The notes: generated from the letters alone by a model not told the origin. A stretch of DNA of 48,577 nt from Bacteroidota bacterium (GCA_018268075.1 JAFDXH010000031.1:1-48577); one strand, 5' to 3'. Positions 15,892 to 25,451 are shown, counted from the first letter of the stretch. Program-made: numbers and translations.

Positions 15892-17883
15892 ATGAAAAAA
15901 ATGTTTTTCCCGGCAGTGATCATCACAGCATCAATCTTGATCGGACTAGCCGGCTGTAAACCCAAAAATGCAGGAAACGCTGCCGATGGAGATGCTGCCT
16001 CAAGAGTATATGTACCGCCAGGAAAATATGATGAATTGTACAATTTCGTTTCAGGCGGATTTAGCGGACAGGTAAGCGTTTACGGTATTCCGTCCGGTCG
16101 TTTGCTCAGGGTAATTCCTGTATTCTCCGTGGACCCTGAAAAGGGATGGGGCTATAGCGAAGAAACCAAACCCATGTTAAATACTTCTCATGGCGAAATT
16201 CCATGGGGCGATCAGCATCACCTTGATCTATCCCAGACAAATGGTGAAATTGATGGCCGCTGGTTATTTGCCAATGAAAACAATACACCACGTGTAGCAC
16301 GTATTGATCTTAAAACTTTTCGCACTGCTGAGATTATTGAAATCCCGAATAGCGCCGGAAACCACTCTTCACCCTTCATTACTGAAAATACAGAGTATGT
16401 AGTAGCCGGCACCCGCTTTAGCGTTCCTATGGACTATGAAAACGGCGATGTACCCATTAACTCTTACAAAAAGAATTTTAAAGGAACACTAAGTTTCATC
16501 AGCGTAGCCCCAACCGATGGTGAAATGAAAGTAGATTTTCAACTACTGTTGCCAGGAATGAACTTTGACCTTAGCCATTCTGGAAAAGGACCAAGCAGTG
16601 GTTGGTTTTTCTTTAGTACTTATAACTCTGAGCAGGCTCATACCCTATTAGAAGTAAATGCTTCAAAGCGCGACAAGGACTATATCCTAGCAGTGAACTG
16701 GAAAAAAGCAGCAGAGTATTTTAAAGCAGGAAAGGGTAAAAAGGTTCCTGTAAACTATGCTCATAATGTATATAGCGAAGAGACCCACTCTGCTACATCT
16801 ACTATGATCAAAGAAACTACTGTAATAGATGTAAAAGATTTTCCGGATATCGTTTACATGATTCCATGCCCTAAATCTCCACACGGATGCGACGTAGATC
16901 CTACTGGCCAGTACATTGTAGGAAGTGGCAAGTTGGCTGCGTTGATTCCCGTGTTTTCATTCGATAAAATTCAAAAGGCCATTGCTAACAAAGATTTTGA
17001 CGGAGATTATGGCGGCATACCAGTGATTAAATATGAATCAGCTTTGCATGGTGAAGTAGCTAAGCCAGGCCTTGGCCCCTTACACACAGAGTTTGATGGC
17101 AAAGGAAATGCCTACACTACATTCTTTATTTCTTCTGAAATAGTAAAATGGAGTTTAAAGGATCTTAAAGTATTAGACAGGCACGCCACTTATTATTCAC
17201 CCGGCCACCTTTGCATTCCGGGCGGCGACACCAAAAAACCTTATGGAAAATACCTGATAGCCTACAACAAAATCACCAAAGACAGGTATTTACCAACCGG
17301 GCCAGAGCTCGCGCAATCCGCACAGTTATTTGACATCAGTGGTGATAAAATGAAACTGCTGGCAGACTATCCAAGTATAGGTGAACCCCACTATGCACAG
17401 GCAGTTCCAGCAGAATTGATCTCTAAAAATTCTACCAAAATATTTAGGATTGATCAGAACAAGCACCCTTATGCGACCTTGGGAGAAAGGAATTCTAAAG
17501 TAGTACGTGAAGGCAACAAAGTGCATGTATATATGACCATGATCCGCTCACACTTTTCACCTGATAATATTGAAGGTGTAAAAGTAGGCGATGAAGTTTA
17601 TTTCCATCTTACTAATCTGGAGCAGGATTGGGATGTACCACATGGCTTTGGAGTAAAAGGGGCTATAAATGGGGAACTACTGGTAATGCCAGGTGAAACT
17701 CAAACTTTAAAATGGGTACCGCTTAAAGCTGGTATATACCCAGTATATTGTACAGATTTCTGTAGTGCATTGCACCAGGAAATGCAGGGTTATGTTAGGG
17801 TTTCTGCAAAAGGTTCTAATGTTCCTATATCCTTTAGCCTCGGAAAAAACTCTGACGCAAATGATTCTTTATTAGCTAAATAA
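15892..17883 (+). CDS. nosZ: Nitrous oxide reductase, clade II (lipoprotein-type)
   Basis: A 663-residue NosZ that reduces N2O to N2 in the periplasm. The N terminus is a Sec lipoprotein signal with Cys22 in GLAGC rather than the twin-arginine signal of clade I NosZ. The seven-bladed propeller carries CuZ-site His, including WGDQHHLDLS near residue 105, HSATSTM and SPHGCDVDPTGQYIVGSG near 325, and LGPLHTEFDGKGNAYTT near 400. The C-terminal cupredoxin has the CuA motif C620-x3-C624-x3-H628-x2-M631 (CTDFCSALHQEM). All expected copper ligands that I can check are present, so the enzyme should be functional. Accessory genes follow in the same direction. Confidence 0.98.
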   Translation: MKKMFFPAVIITASILIGLAGCKPKNAGNAADGDAASRVYVPPGKYDELYNFVSGGFSGQVSVYGIPSGRLLRVIPVFSVDPEKGWGYSEETKPMLNTSHGEIPWGDQHHLDLSQTNGEIDGRWLFANENNTPRVARIDLKTFRTAEIIEIPNSAGNHSSPFITENTEYVVAGTRFSVPMDYENGDVPINSYKKNFKGTLSFISVAPTDGEMKVDFQLLLPGMNFDLSHSGKGPSSGWFFFSTYNSEQAHTLLEVNASKRDKDYILAVNWKKAAEYFKAGKGKKVPVNYAHNVYSEETHSATSTMIKETTVIDVKDFPDIVYMIPCPKSPHGCDVDPTGQYIVGSGKLAALIPVFSFDKIQKAIANKDFDGDYGGIPVIKYESALHGEVAKPGLGPLHTEFDGKGNAYTTFFISSEIVKWSLKDLKVLDRHATYYSPGHLCIPGGDTKKPYGKYLIAYNKITKDRYLPTGPELAQSAQLFDISGDKMKLLADYPSIGEPHYAQAVPAELISKNSTKIFRIDQNKHPYATLGERNSKVVREGNKVHVYMTMIRSHFSPDNIEGVKVGDEVYFHLTNLEQDWDVPHGFGVKGAINGELLVMPGETQTLKWVPLKAGIYPVYCTDFCSALHQEMQGYVRVSAKGSNVPISFSLGKNSDANDSLLAK

Positions 17884-17892
17884 ATTCAAAAT

Positions 17893-17923
17893 AGATGAAC
17901 AGGCCGTAAAGGCCTGTTCATCT
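17893..17923 (+). terminator. Long perfect hairpin after nosZ
   Basis: A perfect 13-bp stem (GATGAACAGGCC core and its complement) with a 5-nt loop lies 10 bp after the nosZ stop. Only three T follow before A residues, so it may be a weak terminator/attenuator or an mRNA-stabilising element that sets nosZ apart from the accessory genes. Confidence 0.65.
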
Positions 17924-17965
17924 TTAAAAGAGAAACTAATTACCAAACTATTAAAAAATAATAAG

Positions 17966-18538
17966 ATGAAAATAATTTCAAAATTATTTCCTGTATTAGC
18001 CCTTGCTCTCACCATATCATGTAACAACGCTACAGAAGAGAAAGCCGCTACAAGCGCTACATCCACTGAAGCCGCAGCCCCATCCGGTGGTCAGGAAAAC
18101 GTAAAAGATGATGACTCTCAAAAAGATGTGGTGAAGGTAGCAATGGCCTCTAAAGACCATTCCACCTTGGTAGCTGCATTGAAGCAGGCCGAATTAGTGA
18201 CATCACTTTCCAATGCAGGACCATTTACAGTATTTGCACCTACCAACGCGGCTTTTGACAAATTACCGGCAGGCACCGTAGCCGGATTGATGAAAGATGA
18301 TAAAAAAGCAGACCTTCAAAATATTTTGCAATATCATGTATTTATGTCAGCACTTACACCCGAATCATTTCAAGATGGACAAACATTAGGGATGGTTAAT
18401 GGCGATAACATAACTGTATCTGTAAAGGATGGCAAAACAATGTTGAATAATTCTGCAACAATAATTGGTACTGTACCGGCCTCGAATGGCGTGATTTATG
18501 TAATAGACGGAGTACTATTGCCACCGGCAAAAAAATAA
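17966..18538 (+). CDS. Fasciclin-domain lipoprotein of the nos cluster
   Basis: A 190-residue lipoprotein (signal residues 1-18, Cys19 in TISCNN). An Ala/Thr/Ser/Glu-rich linker leads to one fasciclin (FAS1) domain from about residue 55: KDHSTLVAALKQAELVTSLSNAGPFTVFAPTNAAFDKLP (H1 region), LQNILQYHVF, and the C-terminal H2-like VPASNGVIYVIDGVLLPP. Fasciclin proteins mediate adhesion or protein interactions outside the cell. Its location between nosZ and nosL suggests an accessory role in NosZ biogenesis or in holding redox partners, which is not established as far as I know. Confidence 0.9.
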   Translation: MKIISKLFPVLALALTISCNNATEEKAATSATSTEAAAPSGGQENVKDDDSQKDVVKVAMASKDHSTLVAALKQAELVTSLSNAGPFTVFAPTNAAFDKLPAGTVAGLMKDDKKADLQNILQYHVFMSALTPESFQDGQTLGMVNGDNITVSVKDGKTMLNNSATIIGTVPASNGVIYVIDGVLLPPAKK

Positions 18539-18545
18539 ATAAATT

Positions 18546-18579
18546 GCCATGCTGCATTTTTTACCGGATGCAGCATGGC
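18546..18579 (+). other. Intercistronic perfect hairpin
   Basis: A 12-bp perfect stem (GCCATGCTGCAT and its complement) with a 10-nt loop lies 8 bp after the fasciclin gene. No T-run follows, so it is more likely an RNA-stabilising or processing element than a terminator. Confidence 0.5.
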
Positions 18580-18628
18580 TAACCGTTTGGTGGCACAACC
18601 ATTTTAATAATGATCTCAATTTTTTCAG

Positions 18629-19222
18629 ATGAAAAAAAATCAAATAGCGACATTTCCACGAATACTTACCATTATCAGTGGCTTAGCATTGATAGCAGTT
18701 TTATTTGTTCCCTTGTGGCAAATTGAATTAGCTGCTCCCCAATATCCAGAGGGATTGGTTTTAAAAATGTACCCTAATAAATTGGGCGGAAATGTAGAGG
18801 TAATCAATGGATTGAATCATTATATCGGAATGAAAACATTGCATGCTGAAAACTTTATTGAGTTCACTGTATTGCCCTACATCATTGTTTTATTTGCGGC
18901 ATTTTCCTTTCTGGTATTTTTTGTTAACAAAAAGAAATGGCTATATACCCTATTCTATTCTTTTGTATCATTTGGCATCATTGCAATGGTAGATTTTTAC
19001 AGGTGGAATTATAATTATGGTCATGATCTGGATCCTAATGCCCCCATTCAGGTTCCGGGCATGAGCTATCAGCCCCCTATTTTGGGATACAAGCAATTAC
19101 TAAATTTTGGTGCCTACTCTATACCTGATACCGGAGGTTGGATATTTATAGGTGTCGGAGTGCTCTTACTAACTGCAGTGATTATACAGTTTACAAAAAA
19201 AACAAAATCCGTATATGCGTAA
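18629..19222 (+). CDS. Four-TM membrane protein of the nos cluster
   Basis: A 197-residue membrane protein with segments at about residues 11-29, 82-102, 107-127 and 170-190. Between segments 1 and 2 it has an exported loop with LYPNKLGG-like and GLNHYIGMKTLH features (two His, two Met) that could bind metal. Another loop after segment 3 is Pro/Asp/Tyr-rich (RWNYNYGHDLDPNAPIQVPGMSYQPPI). It overlaps nosL by 8 bp. No characterised family comes to mind, although similar proteins occur in Bacteroidota nos clusters. Copper or maturation function is inferred from context only. Confidence 0.78.
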   Translation: MKKNQIATFPRILTIISGLALIAVLFVPLWQIELAAPQYPEGLVLKMYPNKLGGNVEVINGLNHYIGMKTLHAENFIEFTVLPYIIVLFAAFSFLVFFVNKKKWLYTLFYSFVSFGIIAMVDFYRWNYNYGHDLDPNAPIQVPGMSYQPPILGYKQLLNFGAYSIPDTGGWIFIGVGVLLLTAVIIQFTKKTKSVYA

Positions 19223-19670
19223 AAACAAATTGGCCTTATGGGCCACAATAGCACTCTTTACGTTTGCCCTCGTGTCGTGCAAATCGGGGCCTCAGCCAAT
19301 TAAATTAGGAGAAGAGTCATGTGCATTTTGCAAGATGACCATCTCAGATAATAAATTTGGAGTAGAGTTAATTACAAAGAAAGGAAGGGTATATAAATTT
19401 GATGATACACATTGTGCGCTTGGCTTCATGAAATCAAATACCATAGATAATAATGACATACGCGACACCTATTTGGTAAACTTTGAGGAACCTCATAATT
19501 TCGTAAATGCACAAGATGCATTCCTTTTAAAGAGTGATGAATTTCATTCGCCTATGGGTGGCAACATAGCCGTATTTGATGATAAAAATAAAATGGAAAC
19601 TGCCAATACAAAAATTAAAGGCGAAGGCATGGAAGTGACCTGGGGCCAATTGGTTAAAGAAAATAAATGA
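19215..19670 (+). CDS. nosL: NosL copper-chaperone lipoprotein
   Basis: A 151-residue lipoprotein (lipobox ALVSC, Cys22). The NosL domain carries the Cu(I)-binding motif ESCAFCKMTI near residue 35, and MGGNIAVF near 115 is the conserved Met-Gly-Gly segment. NosL delivers Cu(I) to apo-NosZ for CuZ assembly, working with the NosDFY transporter. It overlaps the preceding membrane-protein gene by 8 bp and nosD by 4 bp, so the maturation genes form one tightly coupled operon. Confidence 0.95.
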   Translation: MRKNKLALWATIALFTFALVSCKSGPQPIKLGEESCAFCKMTISDNKFGVELITKKGRVYKFDDTHCALGFMKSNTIDNNDIRDTYLVNFEEPHNFVNAQDAFLLKSDEFHSPMGGNIAVFDDKNKMETANTKIKGEGMEVTWGQLVKENK

Positions 19671-20911
19671 GAGGAATTTGCAAAATAGTAGGATCATTTC
19701 TGTTTTTACTTACTACACTATTTGTTAATGCCAGAACCATCAATGTAGGCAAATCAAGAGCCCTAAAATCAATACAAAGTGCAGTAAACATTTCGGAAAA
19801 CGGCGACACAATACTGGTAGATCCCGGACTGTACAAAGAAGGCGGCATCATCATACAGAAATCAATTGTTTTAAAAGGTATTAACTATCCTGTTATTGAT
19901 GGCGAGCTGAAGCATGAAATCCTTTTTATCAAGGGAAAAAATATAATTATTGATGGCTTCAGGCTTCAGAATACAGGGCGATCTGAGCTGAAGGAAATTG
20001 GCGCAATCATGATTTATGACAGTTACCAGATTTCTGCCATCAACAATATTGTGGATAACGCCAACTTTGGCATTACCTTACAGAATAGCAAAAAATGCAC
20101 TGTAAAGAACAATTCGATAACAGCTTACGGCAAAAGTGAAGTACAAAGTGGCAATGGCATTCATTGCTGGAAATCAGACAGCCTGCTAATTATCGGAAAT
20201 AAAATTGCAGGCCACCGCGATGGTATTTATTTTGAATTTGTAACCAATTCATTAGTCTGGCGGAATATTAGTCGAAAGAATGTACGCTATGGTATTCACT
20301 TTATGTTTTCGAACCACGACACTTATATCGGAAATATTTTTGAAGAAAATGAATCAGGTGTAGCAGTTATGTACACCAAATTTATTTATATGTACAACAA
20401 TTATTTTTTAAATAATTGGGGCGGCGCTGCTTACGGCATTTTATTGAAAGATATTACAGACAGTGAAATTTCAGGAAATGTATTTACCAGAAATACCTCT
20501 GCCCTGCACATGGAAGCGTGCAGCCGTATAAACCTTTACAAAAATTCATTTACCAATAATGGATTTGCCATCAAAATTCAGGCAAGCTGTGATAATAATG
20601 ATTTTACTCAAAATAATTTTAAAGGAAACACTTTTGATATAGGCACCAATGGCTCATTGGTCTTGAACACTTTCAATGGTAATTATTGGGATAAATATGA
20701 AGGATATGATCTCAATCATGATAATGTAGGCGATGTACCCTACCATCCGGTAAGCATGTATTCTATGATTATCGAAAGTAATCCGGCCGCACTCATGCTA
20801 TTTCGAAGCCTTATCGTTTCTTTGCTTGATAAAAGTGAAAAACTCTTACCCGGCATTACACCAGAAAACCTGAAGGATGAAAGGCCTTTAATGAGACCCT
20901 TACGATTATGA
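19667..20911 (+). CDS. nosD: NosD periplasmic beta-helix maturation protein
   Basis: A 414-residue exported protein (Sec signal about residues 1-22, ending VNA). A right-handed parallel beta-helix is made of PbH1/NosD repeats rich in Asn, Ile and Gly (for example IINIVDNANFGITLQNS, NNSITAYGKSE, SLLIIGNKIAGHRDGIYFE, GNIFEENESGVAVMY). NosD binds the NosFY ABC transporter on the periplasmic side and the copper chaperone NosL during CuZ assembly. It starts within the nosL stop (ATGA) and overlaps nosF by 4 bp. The length is within the family range. Confidence 0.95.
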   Translation: MRGICKIVGSFLFLLTTLFVNARTINVGKSRALKSIQSAVNISENGDTILVDPGLYKEGGIIIQKSIVLKGINYPVIDGELKHEILFIKGKNIIIDGFRLQNTGRSELKEIGAIMIYDSYQISAINNIVDNANFGITLQNSKKCTVKNNSITAYGKSEVQSGNGIHCWKSDSLLIIGNKIAGHRDGIYFEFVTNSLVWRNISRKNVRYGIHFMFSNHDTYIGNIFEENESGVAVMYTKFIYMYNNYFLNNWGGAAYGILLKDITDSEISGNVFTRNTSALHMEACSRINLYKNSFTNNGFAIKIQASCDNNDFTQNNFKGNTFDIGTNGSLVLNTFNGNYWDKYEGYDLNHDNVGDVPYHPVSMYSMIIESNPAALMLFRSLIVSLLDKSEKLLPGITPENLKDERPLMRPLRL

Positions 20912-21624
20912 TAGTCACAAAAAATATCACTAAAAAATTCGGCAAACTAAAAGCCTTGGATGATGTGTCTGTAACCTTTTCTAAAGGTGAATGCATAGCC
21001 CTGCTGGGCCCAAATGGCTGTGGAAAAACAACCTTAATAAAATCATTATTAGGCATGGTTGTGCCAGACAATGGCACGATTGAATTTAATCAATCCTCTA
21101 TCAAAAATAAATGGGCGTACAGAAGCCGTATTGGGTATATGCCGCAAATAGGCCGCTACCCTGAGAATATGACGATTGCTAATGTGATAGACATGATGAA
21201 GGACATGAGGAAAGAAAATAATACCGCGCCTGATGAAGATTTGGTAAAAAGTTTTGGGCTAAATAACATGATGCAAAAAAAGATGAGTACTCTATCAGGC
21301 GGCACTACTCAAAAGGTAAGTGCTGCTCTGGCATTCATGTTCAACCCAGATGTGCTGGTACTGGACGAGCCTACTGCCGGCCTTGATCCATTATCATCTG
21401 AAAAACTGAAACAAAAAATTATTAGTGAAAAGCAAAATGGAAAGTTGGTGTTAATTACCTCTCATATTTTAAGTGAATTGGATGATTTAATTACCGAAGT
21501 TTTTTACATGCAGGAAGGCAAGTTGCTATTTCATAAAAAACTGGAAGCGTTAAAACAAGAAACCGGCGAAGAAAAACTTTCAAAAGCCATTGCAAAGATT
21601 ATGAGTGAGCAAGAGGCATTATAA
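20908..21624 (+). CDS. nosF: NosF ABC transporter ATPase
   Basis: A 238-residue ABC ATPase of the NosDFY maturation transporter. Walker A is GPNGCGKTT (near residue 34), the Q loop is IGYMPQIGRYP, the signature is LSGGTTQKV (near 130), Walker B is VLVLDEPTAGLDP, and the H loop is ITSHIL. It is coupled to nosD by an ATGA overlap and precedes nosY by 47 bp. ATP hydrolysis drives NosD rearrangement to load copper and sulfur into NosZ. Confidence 0.95.
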   Translation: MIVTKNITKKFGKLKALDDVSVTFSKGECIALLGPNGCGKTTLIKSLLGMVVPDNGTIEFNQSSIKNKWAYRSRIGYMPQIGRYPENMTIANVIDMMKDMRKENNTAPDEDLVKSFGLNNMMQKKMSTLSGGTTQKVSAALAFMFNPDVLVLDEPTAGLDPLSSEKLKQKIISEKQNGKLVLITSHILSELDDLITEVFYMQEGKLLFHKKLEALKQETGEEKLSKAIAKIMSEQEAL

Positions 21625-21671
21625 ATAGCAGGTAGCAATTGGCTATAGGCTCATAGATGAACCCTGACAAA

Positions 21672-22439
21672 ATGAAAAAATTATTAAAATACGTAGTAGC
21701 AGATATCATTCAGAACAAAATAGTTCTCGTGTACACGGCTCTGTTACTCATCATTTCTTTAAGTGTATTTAATCTTGAAAACAGCGCTGCCAAAGGATTG
21801 CTGAGTTTATTAAATATCATTCTGATATTGGTTCCACTTATCTGCATCATCTTTTCTACTATATACATGTACAATAGTGCAGAGTTTATAGAATTGCTGG
21901 TAAGCCAGCCCTTGAAAAGAAGAACCATCTGGCTAAGTTTATTTTGTGGCCTTGCTACTTCTTTAAGCATTGCCTATTTTATTGGGGTGGGTATCCCCAT
22001 TCTTATATACCATGCCGATGCTACCGGTTTCATCATGATTATAACAGGGCTTTTTCTTACAGTTGTTTTTGTAAGTATTGCATTATTATCTGCAAGCCTC
22101 ACCAGAGATAAGGCAAAGGGTATTGGCCTGTCTATATCCTTCTGGCTCTATTTTTCTTTAATCTTTGATGCGCTGGTTCTCTTTCTGCTATTCCAATTTC
22201 AGGATTACCCTCTTGAAAATATAATGGTAGCATTGAGCTTTCTAAATCCGATTGGGCTGAGCCGTGTACAGATATTATTACAAATGGATATCTCTGCATT
22301 GATGGGATATACTGGAGCCATCTTTCGTGATTTCTTTGGCAATTCTGCCGGTATCATTTTATCCTATGTCGGTCTTACTGCTTGGGTAATAGTGCCTCTG
22401 CTTATTTCATTACGAAAATTTAAATCAAAGGATTTATAA
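21672..22439 (+). CDS. nosY: NosY ABC transporter permease
   Basis: A 255-residue membrane protein with six hydrophobic segments, forming the transmembrane part of the NosFY transporter. The opening KKLLKYVVADIIQNKIVLVYT and the ELLVSQPLKRRTIWLS cytoplasmic loop are typical of NosY/ABC-2 permeases. I chose the second ATG because MKKLLKYV is the usual start; an ATG at 21657 would add five residues. It ends the nos cluster. No nosR, nosX/ApbE-like or nosB gene was found in the window. Confidence 0.93.
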   Translation: MKKLLKYVVADIIQNKIVLVYTALLLIISLSVFNLENSAAKGLLSLLNIILILVPLICIIFSTIYMYNSAEFIELLVSQPLKRRTIWLSLFCGLATSLSIAYFIGVGIPILIYHADATGFIMIITGLFLTVVFVSIALLSASLTRDKAKGIGLSISFWLYFSLIFDALVLFLLFQFQDYPLENIMVALSFLNPIGLSRVQILLQMDISALMGYTGAIFRDFFGNSAGIILSYVGLTAWVIVPLLISLRKFKSKDL

Positions 22440-22663
22440 TATAGCCGTACTTCTTCGAGGGCAGCTTTGCTATAGATTGTGCATTTTTAATAGTATCATC
22501 TCTGAATGCAAAACCAATTTCACGCTGTTATTAAAGCCTCACTATTTTTTGCGAAGCAATCCAACCCTGATAGACATAGCCCAACCCTACCGCCGAACCC
22601 ACAGTATAGTTTCAATGTGGGATTGGTACCCCCTCAAAAGGTATTTCCAATCATAAACCGGCA

Positions 22664-22692
22664 TAAAAAAAAGCCCCAAAAAATCAGGGCTT
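22664..22692 (-). terminator. Intrinsic terminator of the HtrA protease gene
   Basis: AAGCCC and GGGCTT arms (22671-22676 and 22687-22692) enclose a 10-nt loop. On the minus strand the stem is followed by eight or more T (the A-run on the plus strand at 22664-22672). It lies 24 bp past the protease stop. Confidence 0.75.
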
Positions 22693-22715
22693 CTAATGTG
22701 TTCATAAAATAACTT

Positions 22716-24254
22716 TTACTGATCAGAATTGGTGCTCAAATCGAGCGGATATTCAAATGGTTCATTATATCCTGGATACACACCTGAAATGGTAACACTA
22801 TTTTGAGTGCCTATTATTTTTTTCAAATCATCAAGCGTTTTTACATCTTTACCATTTGCCTGAGTAATGATGAATCCGTCACGCATTCTGGTTTGATCAT
22901 TGATTGCACCTGCATTGATTTTACGAACGACTACTCCACCGGATAGCCCAAGGTCTTTGGCTTTCTTTGGATCTAGGGTAATCAATTCAGCACCCAATCT
23001 ATCAATGGTTTCATCGCGCTTTACAATATCGTAGTTGCCTGCATTATTTTTAAGCGTTACCTGAGTGGTATATGATTTTCCCCCTCTGTCGTAGGTAATC
23101 TGAATTTTATCGCCGGGCCTGTAGTTGCTTAATTGTTCCTGCAGTTCAGAGCCTGACTCTATAGTGCTGCTATTTATTTTTCTGATAATATCGCCTGCTT
23201 TCATGCCCCCTTCTATAGCTGCACCATTTTTTACCAGATCAGTAATATAGATTCCATCTGCAGATTCAGGAACTTTATTTGCTTTTTTCTGATCGCTTGT
23301 AAGAGCACCTGCATCTACATACACTGCACCCAAAAAGCCTCTTTGCACACTTCCATACTTTATCAGGTCATTGATTACCTTTTTTACAATATCTACAGGT
23401 ATGGCATAAGAGTACCCATTATAATATCCGGTAGGTGAAGCAATAGCAGAGTTAATTCCAATCAACTGGCCATTGGTATTAATTAGTGCGCCACCGCTAT
23501 TTCCCATATTTACTGCAGCATCTGTTTGAAGATAGGATTCTACTGCATAATCTTTTCTGCCGGATTTATCACGATTCAATCCAAGCGATCTTGATTTTGC
23601 ACTGATAATACCTGCGGTGACGGTAGCATCAAGATTTAAAGGATAGCCAATTGCTAATACCCACTGCCCTATCTGAACATCGCCCGAATTGCCATAAAGC
23701 ATAAAGGGCAAACCCTTTGCATCTATCTTTAATACAGCCAAATCGTAAGATGGATCAGCGCCTATTACTTTAGCCGTATAAGTTTTACGATTAGACATGG
23801 TGACAGTCACTTCATCTGCTCCTGCTACTACGTGATTGTTGGTAATGATATATCCATCATCACTTATAAGTACACCTGAACCTGAGGCCATTTGAGGCAT
23901 GCTTTTCTGCCGCTGGCCAAAAAGTTGATCAAACATATCATTGTCGCCAAACAAATCTGAGAATGGATTACGCTGTTGTGGCAAATTATTATTTGCCTGA
24001 CGGGGGTTCGTTTTTGTTTTTATATGTACTACGGTAGGTATGGCCGCTGCTGCTGCTTGGGTAAAATCTGCCGGCCCCGGCGAAGGTTTTCCATTGCTAT
24101 CAAAAAGTCCGGCATACTTGTAATTAGAAGGTATTTGAGCACTTTGAAAATTTGGATTATTGCTATTGTGGTTATAATAGTTGTAACCAAACAATACACC
24201 CACAGTAGTAAGTGCACTAATCAAAACGGTAAAAAACACATTTTTAGCTTTCAT
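22716..24254 (-). CDS. DegP/HtrA-family periplasmic serine protease
   Basis: A 512-residue envelope quality-control protease. An N-terminal signal/anchor (about residues 5-25) precedes a disordered linker and the trypsin-like domain with catalytic His141 (NNHVVAGAD), Asp171 (YDLAVLK) and Ser253 (GNSGGAL). Two PDZ domains follow at about 290-400 and 420-505 (GAAIEGGMKAGDIIRKINS; DGFIITQANGKDVKTLDDL). The length and two PDZ domains match DegP/DegQ-type proteins of Bacteroidota. It is monocistronic, with its own terminator. Divergent neighbours do not indicate a special substrate. Confidence 0.96.
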   Translation of the reverse strand: MKAKNVFFTVLISALTTVGVLFGYNYYNHNSNNPNFQSAQIPSNYKYAGLFDSNGKPSPGPADFTQAAAAAIPTVVHIKTKTNPRQANNNLPQQRNPFSDLFGDNDMFDQLFGQRQKSMPQMASGSGVLISDDGYIITNNHVVAGADEVTVTMSNRKTYTAKVIGADPSYDLAVLKIDAKGLPFMLYGNSGDVQIGQWVLAIGYPLNLDATVTAGIISAKSRSLGLNRDKSGRKDYAVESYLQTDAAVNMGNSGGALINTNGQLIGINSAIASPTGYYNGYSYAIPVDIVKKVINDLIKYGSVQRGFLGAVYVDAGALTSDQKKANKVPESADGIYITDLVKNGAAIEGGMKAGDIIRKINSSTIESGSELQEQLSNYRPGDKIQITYDRGGKSYTTQVTLKNNAGNYDIVKRDETIDRLGAELITLDPKKAKDLGLSGGVVVRKINAGAINDQTRMRDGFIITQANGKDVKTLDDLKKIIGTQNSVTISGVYPGYNEPFEYPLDLSTNSDQ

Positions 24255-24452
24255 TTTATTATTGTCATTTAAGGATAAATATTCATTTATAAAAGTTTAC
24301 ACATCAAACGTTGTGCCTGCAATAAAATTAATGCATTCAATATTTTAATTTTTGCCGCTTATTACCTTTAACAATAAATTAGTCGGCAACAGCCTGCTTT
24401 TAAGAAATTGTAAACATAATGTGCTGTTACCAATAATTAAAAATTGCAAAAT

Positions 24453-25451
24453 TTATAATGCCAACAAAAAAGCCATGGTATCTACACCATCTGCATAATC
24501 GAAAAGCCCTGGCGTCTGCGCCTTTCCAAAAGGAATAAAATCATTTCCTACGACACACTGAATAGCCTTATCCTCTACAATGCTTTCCTGTATTGGTTTT
24601 TGTAAATCATAATAAGCATAGTGCAATTGGCTTACAGGTGAAAAGGGAGTTTCATTTTCTATTAAAATCACACTTTCATTACTCATATATTTTATATTGT
24701 TCATGATGAGCAAAGCAAGGTTGTAATCATAATTATTCTTGTACATGGAAAAATCTGCTAGATAATTGTATTTGCTCAATGCCTTTATCAAGGGAATAAA
24801 ATTATATTCATGGGGTACCAATATTTTTGTCACATTTCTGCAACCTAATCCAAAATACAGATATACATCGTCTGCCAATGAAGCTAATTGAGTATCCGTT
24901 TCCTCACCAGAGAGTATGGCCACCGAGGTTCTGTTTTTCCTTATTACAGATGGGTATTTCCCAAAATAGTATTCAAAATACCGGGAAGAATTATCGCTTC
25001 CGGTGGCAATGTAGGCTTCGCAATCTTTGAGCATGTCGGCAAATGAAACCAGCGACGATACCCTATCATCCCACTCAATTAATTTTTTTACTAAAAAGGG
25101 GAGTAATTGATCATCCTTAGAAGAGCATTTTATAATTGTTTTTTGTCCGGTAATAAAGGTGCACAAAAAATCATGAAAGCCTACTAAAGGTATATTGCCT
25201 GCCATTACAATACCCACTTTGTGAGCCACAATATTATCATCAAGGTGATAATGATTTATCCACGCCCGGAGTTTTTCTTCATCCAATAAATTCTTAGCAA
25301 TATTTGCAAATGCCAGTTTAGTAAATTCAGGAATAAACCATTTATTATGTTCATGGGCCTTCTGAATGACGAAATCAACTTCTTCACTATTACTATTTGC
25401 CATGTATTTGCCCAATCTCACCATCAGGGCAATCCTTTCTTCTAAAATCAT
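24453..25451 (-). CDS. LuxC-like acyl-CoA reductase
   Basis: A 332-residue protein of the LuxC/acyl-CoA reductase family in the aldehyde dehydrogenase superfamily. It shows the HKVGIVMAGNIPLVGFHDFL nucleotide-binding region (about residues 77-97), KCSSKDDQLLPFLVK, an IATGSDNSSRYFEYYFGKYPSVIRKNRTS segment, and the catalytic-Cys motif YFGLGCRNVTKI near residue 205. The product would be NADPH-dependent reduction of an acyl-CoA to the aldehyde. In Bacteroidota the gene is regularly next to a dicluster ferredoxin, as here (divergent, 98 bp apart), which suggests linked redox function. The physiological substrate is unknown. Confidence 0.9.
   Translation of the reverse strand: MILEERIALMVRLGKYMANSNSEEVDFVIQKAHEHNKWFIPEFTKLAFANIAKNLLDEEKLRAWINHYHLDDNIVAHKVGIVMAGNIPLVGFHDFLCTFITGQKTIIKCSSKDDQLLPFLVKKLIEWDDRVSSLVSFADMLKDCEAYIATGSDNSSRYFEYYFGKYPSVIRKNRTSVAILSGEETDTQLASLADDVYLYFGLGCRNVTKILVPHEYNFIPLIKALSKYNYLADFSMYKNNYDYNLALLIMNNIKYMSNESVILIENETPFSPVSQLHYAYYDLQKPIQESIVEDKAIQCVVGNDFIPFGKAQTPGLFDYADGVDTMAFLLAL

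Noticed and set aside
22506-22712. A 68-codon open frame between nosY and the HtrA gene
   Set aside because: It has no conserved character, is Pro/Lys/Asn-rich, and runs through the protease terminator hairpin. I regard it as non-coding.
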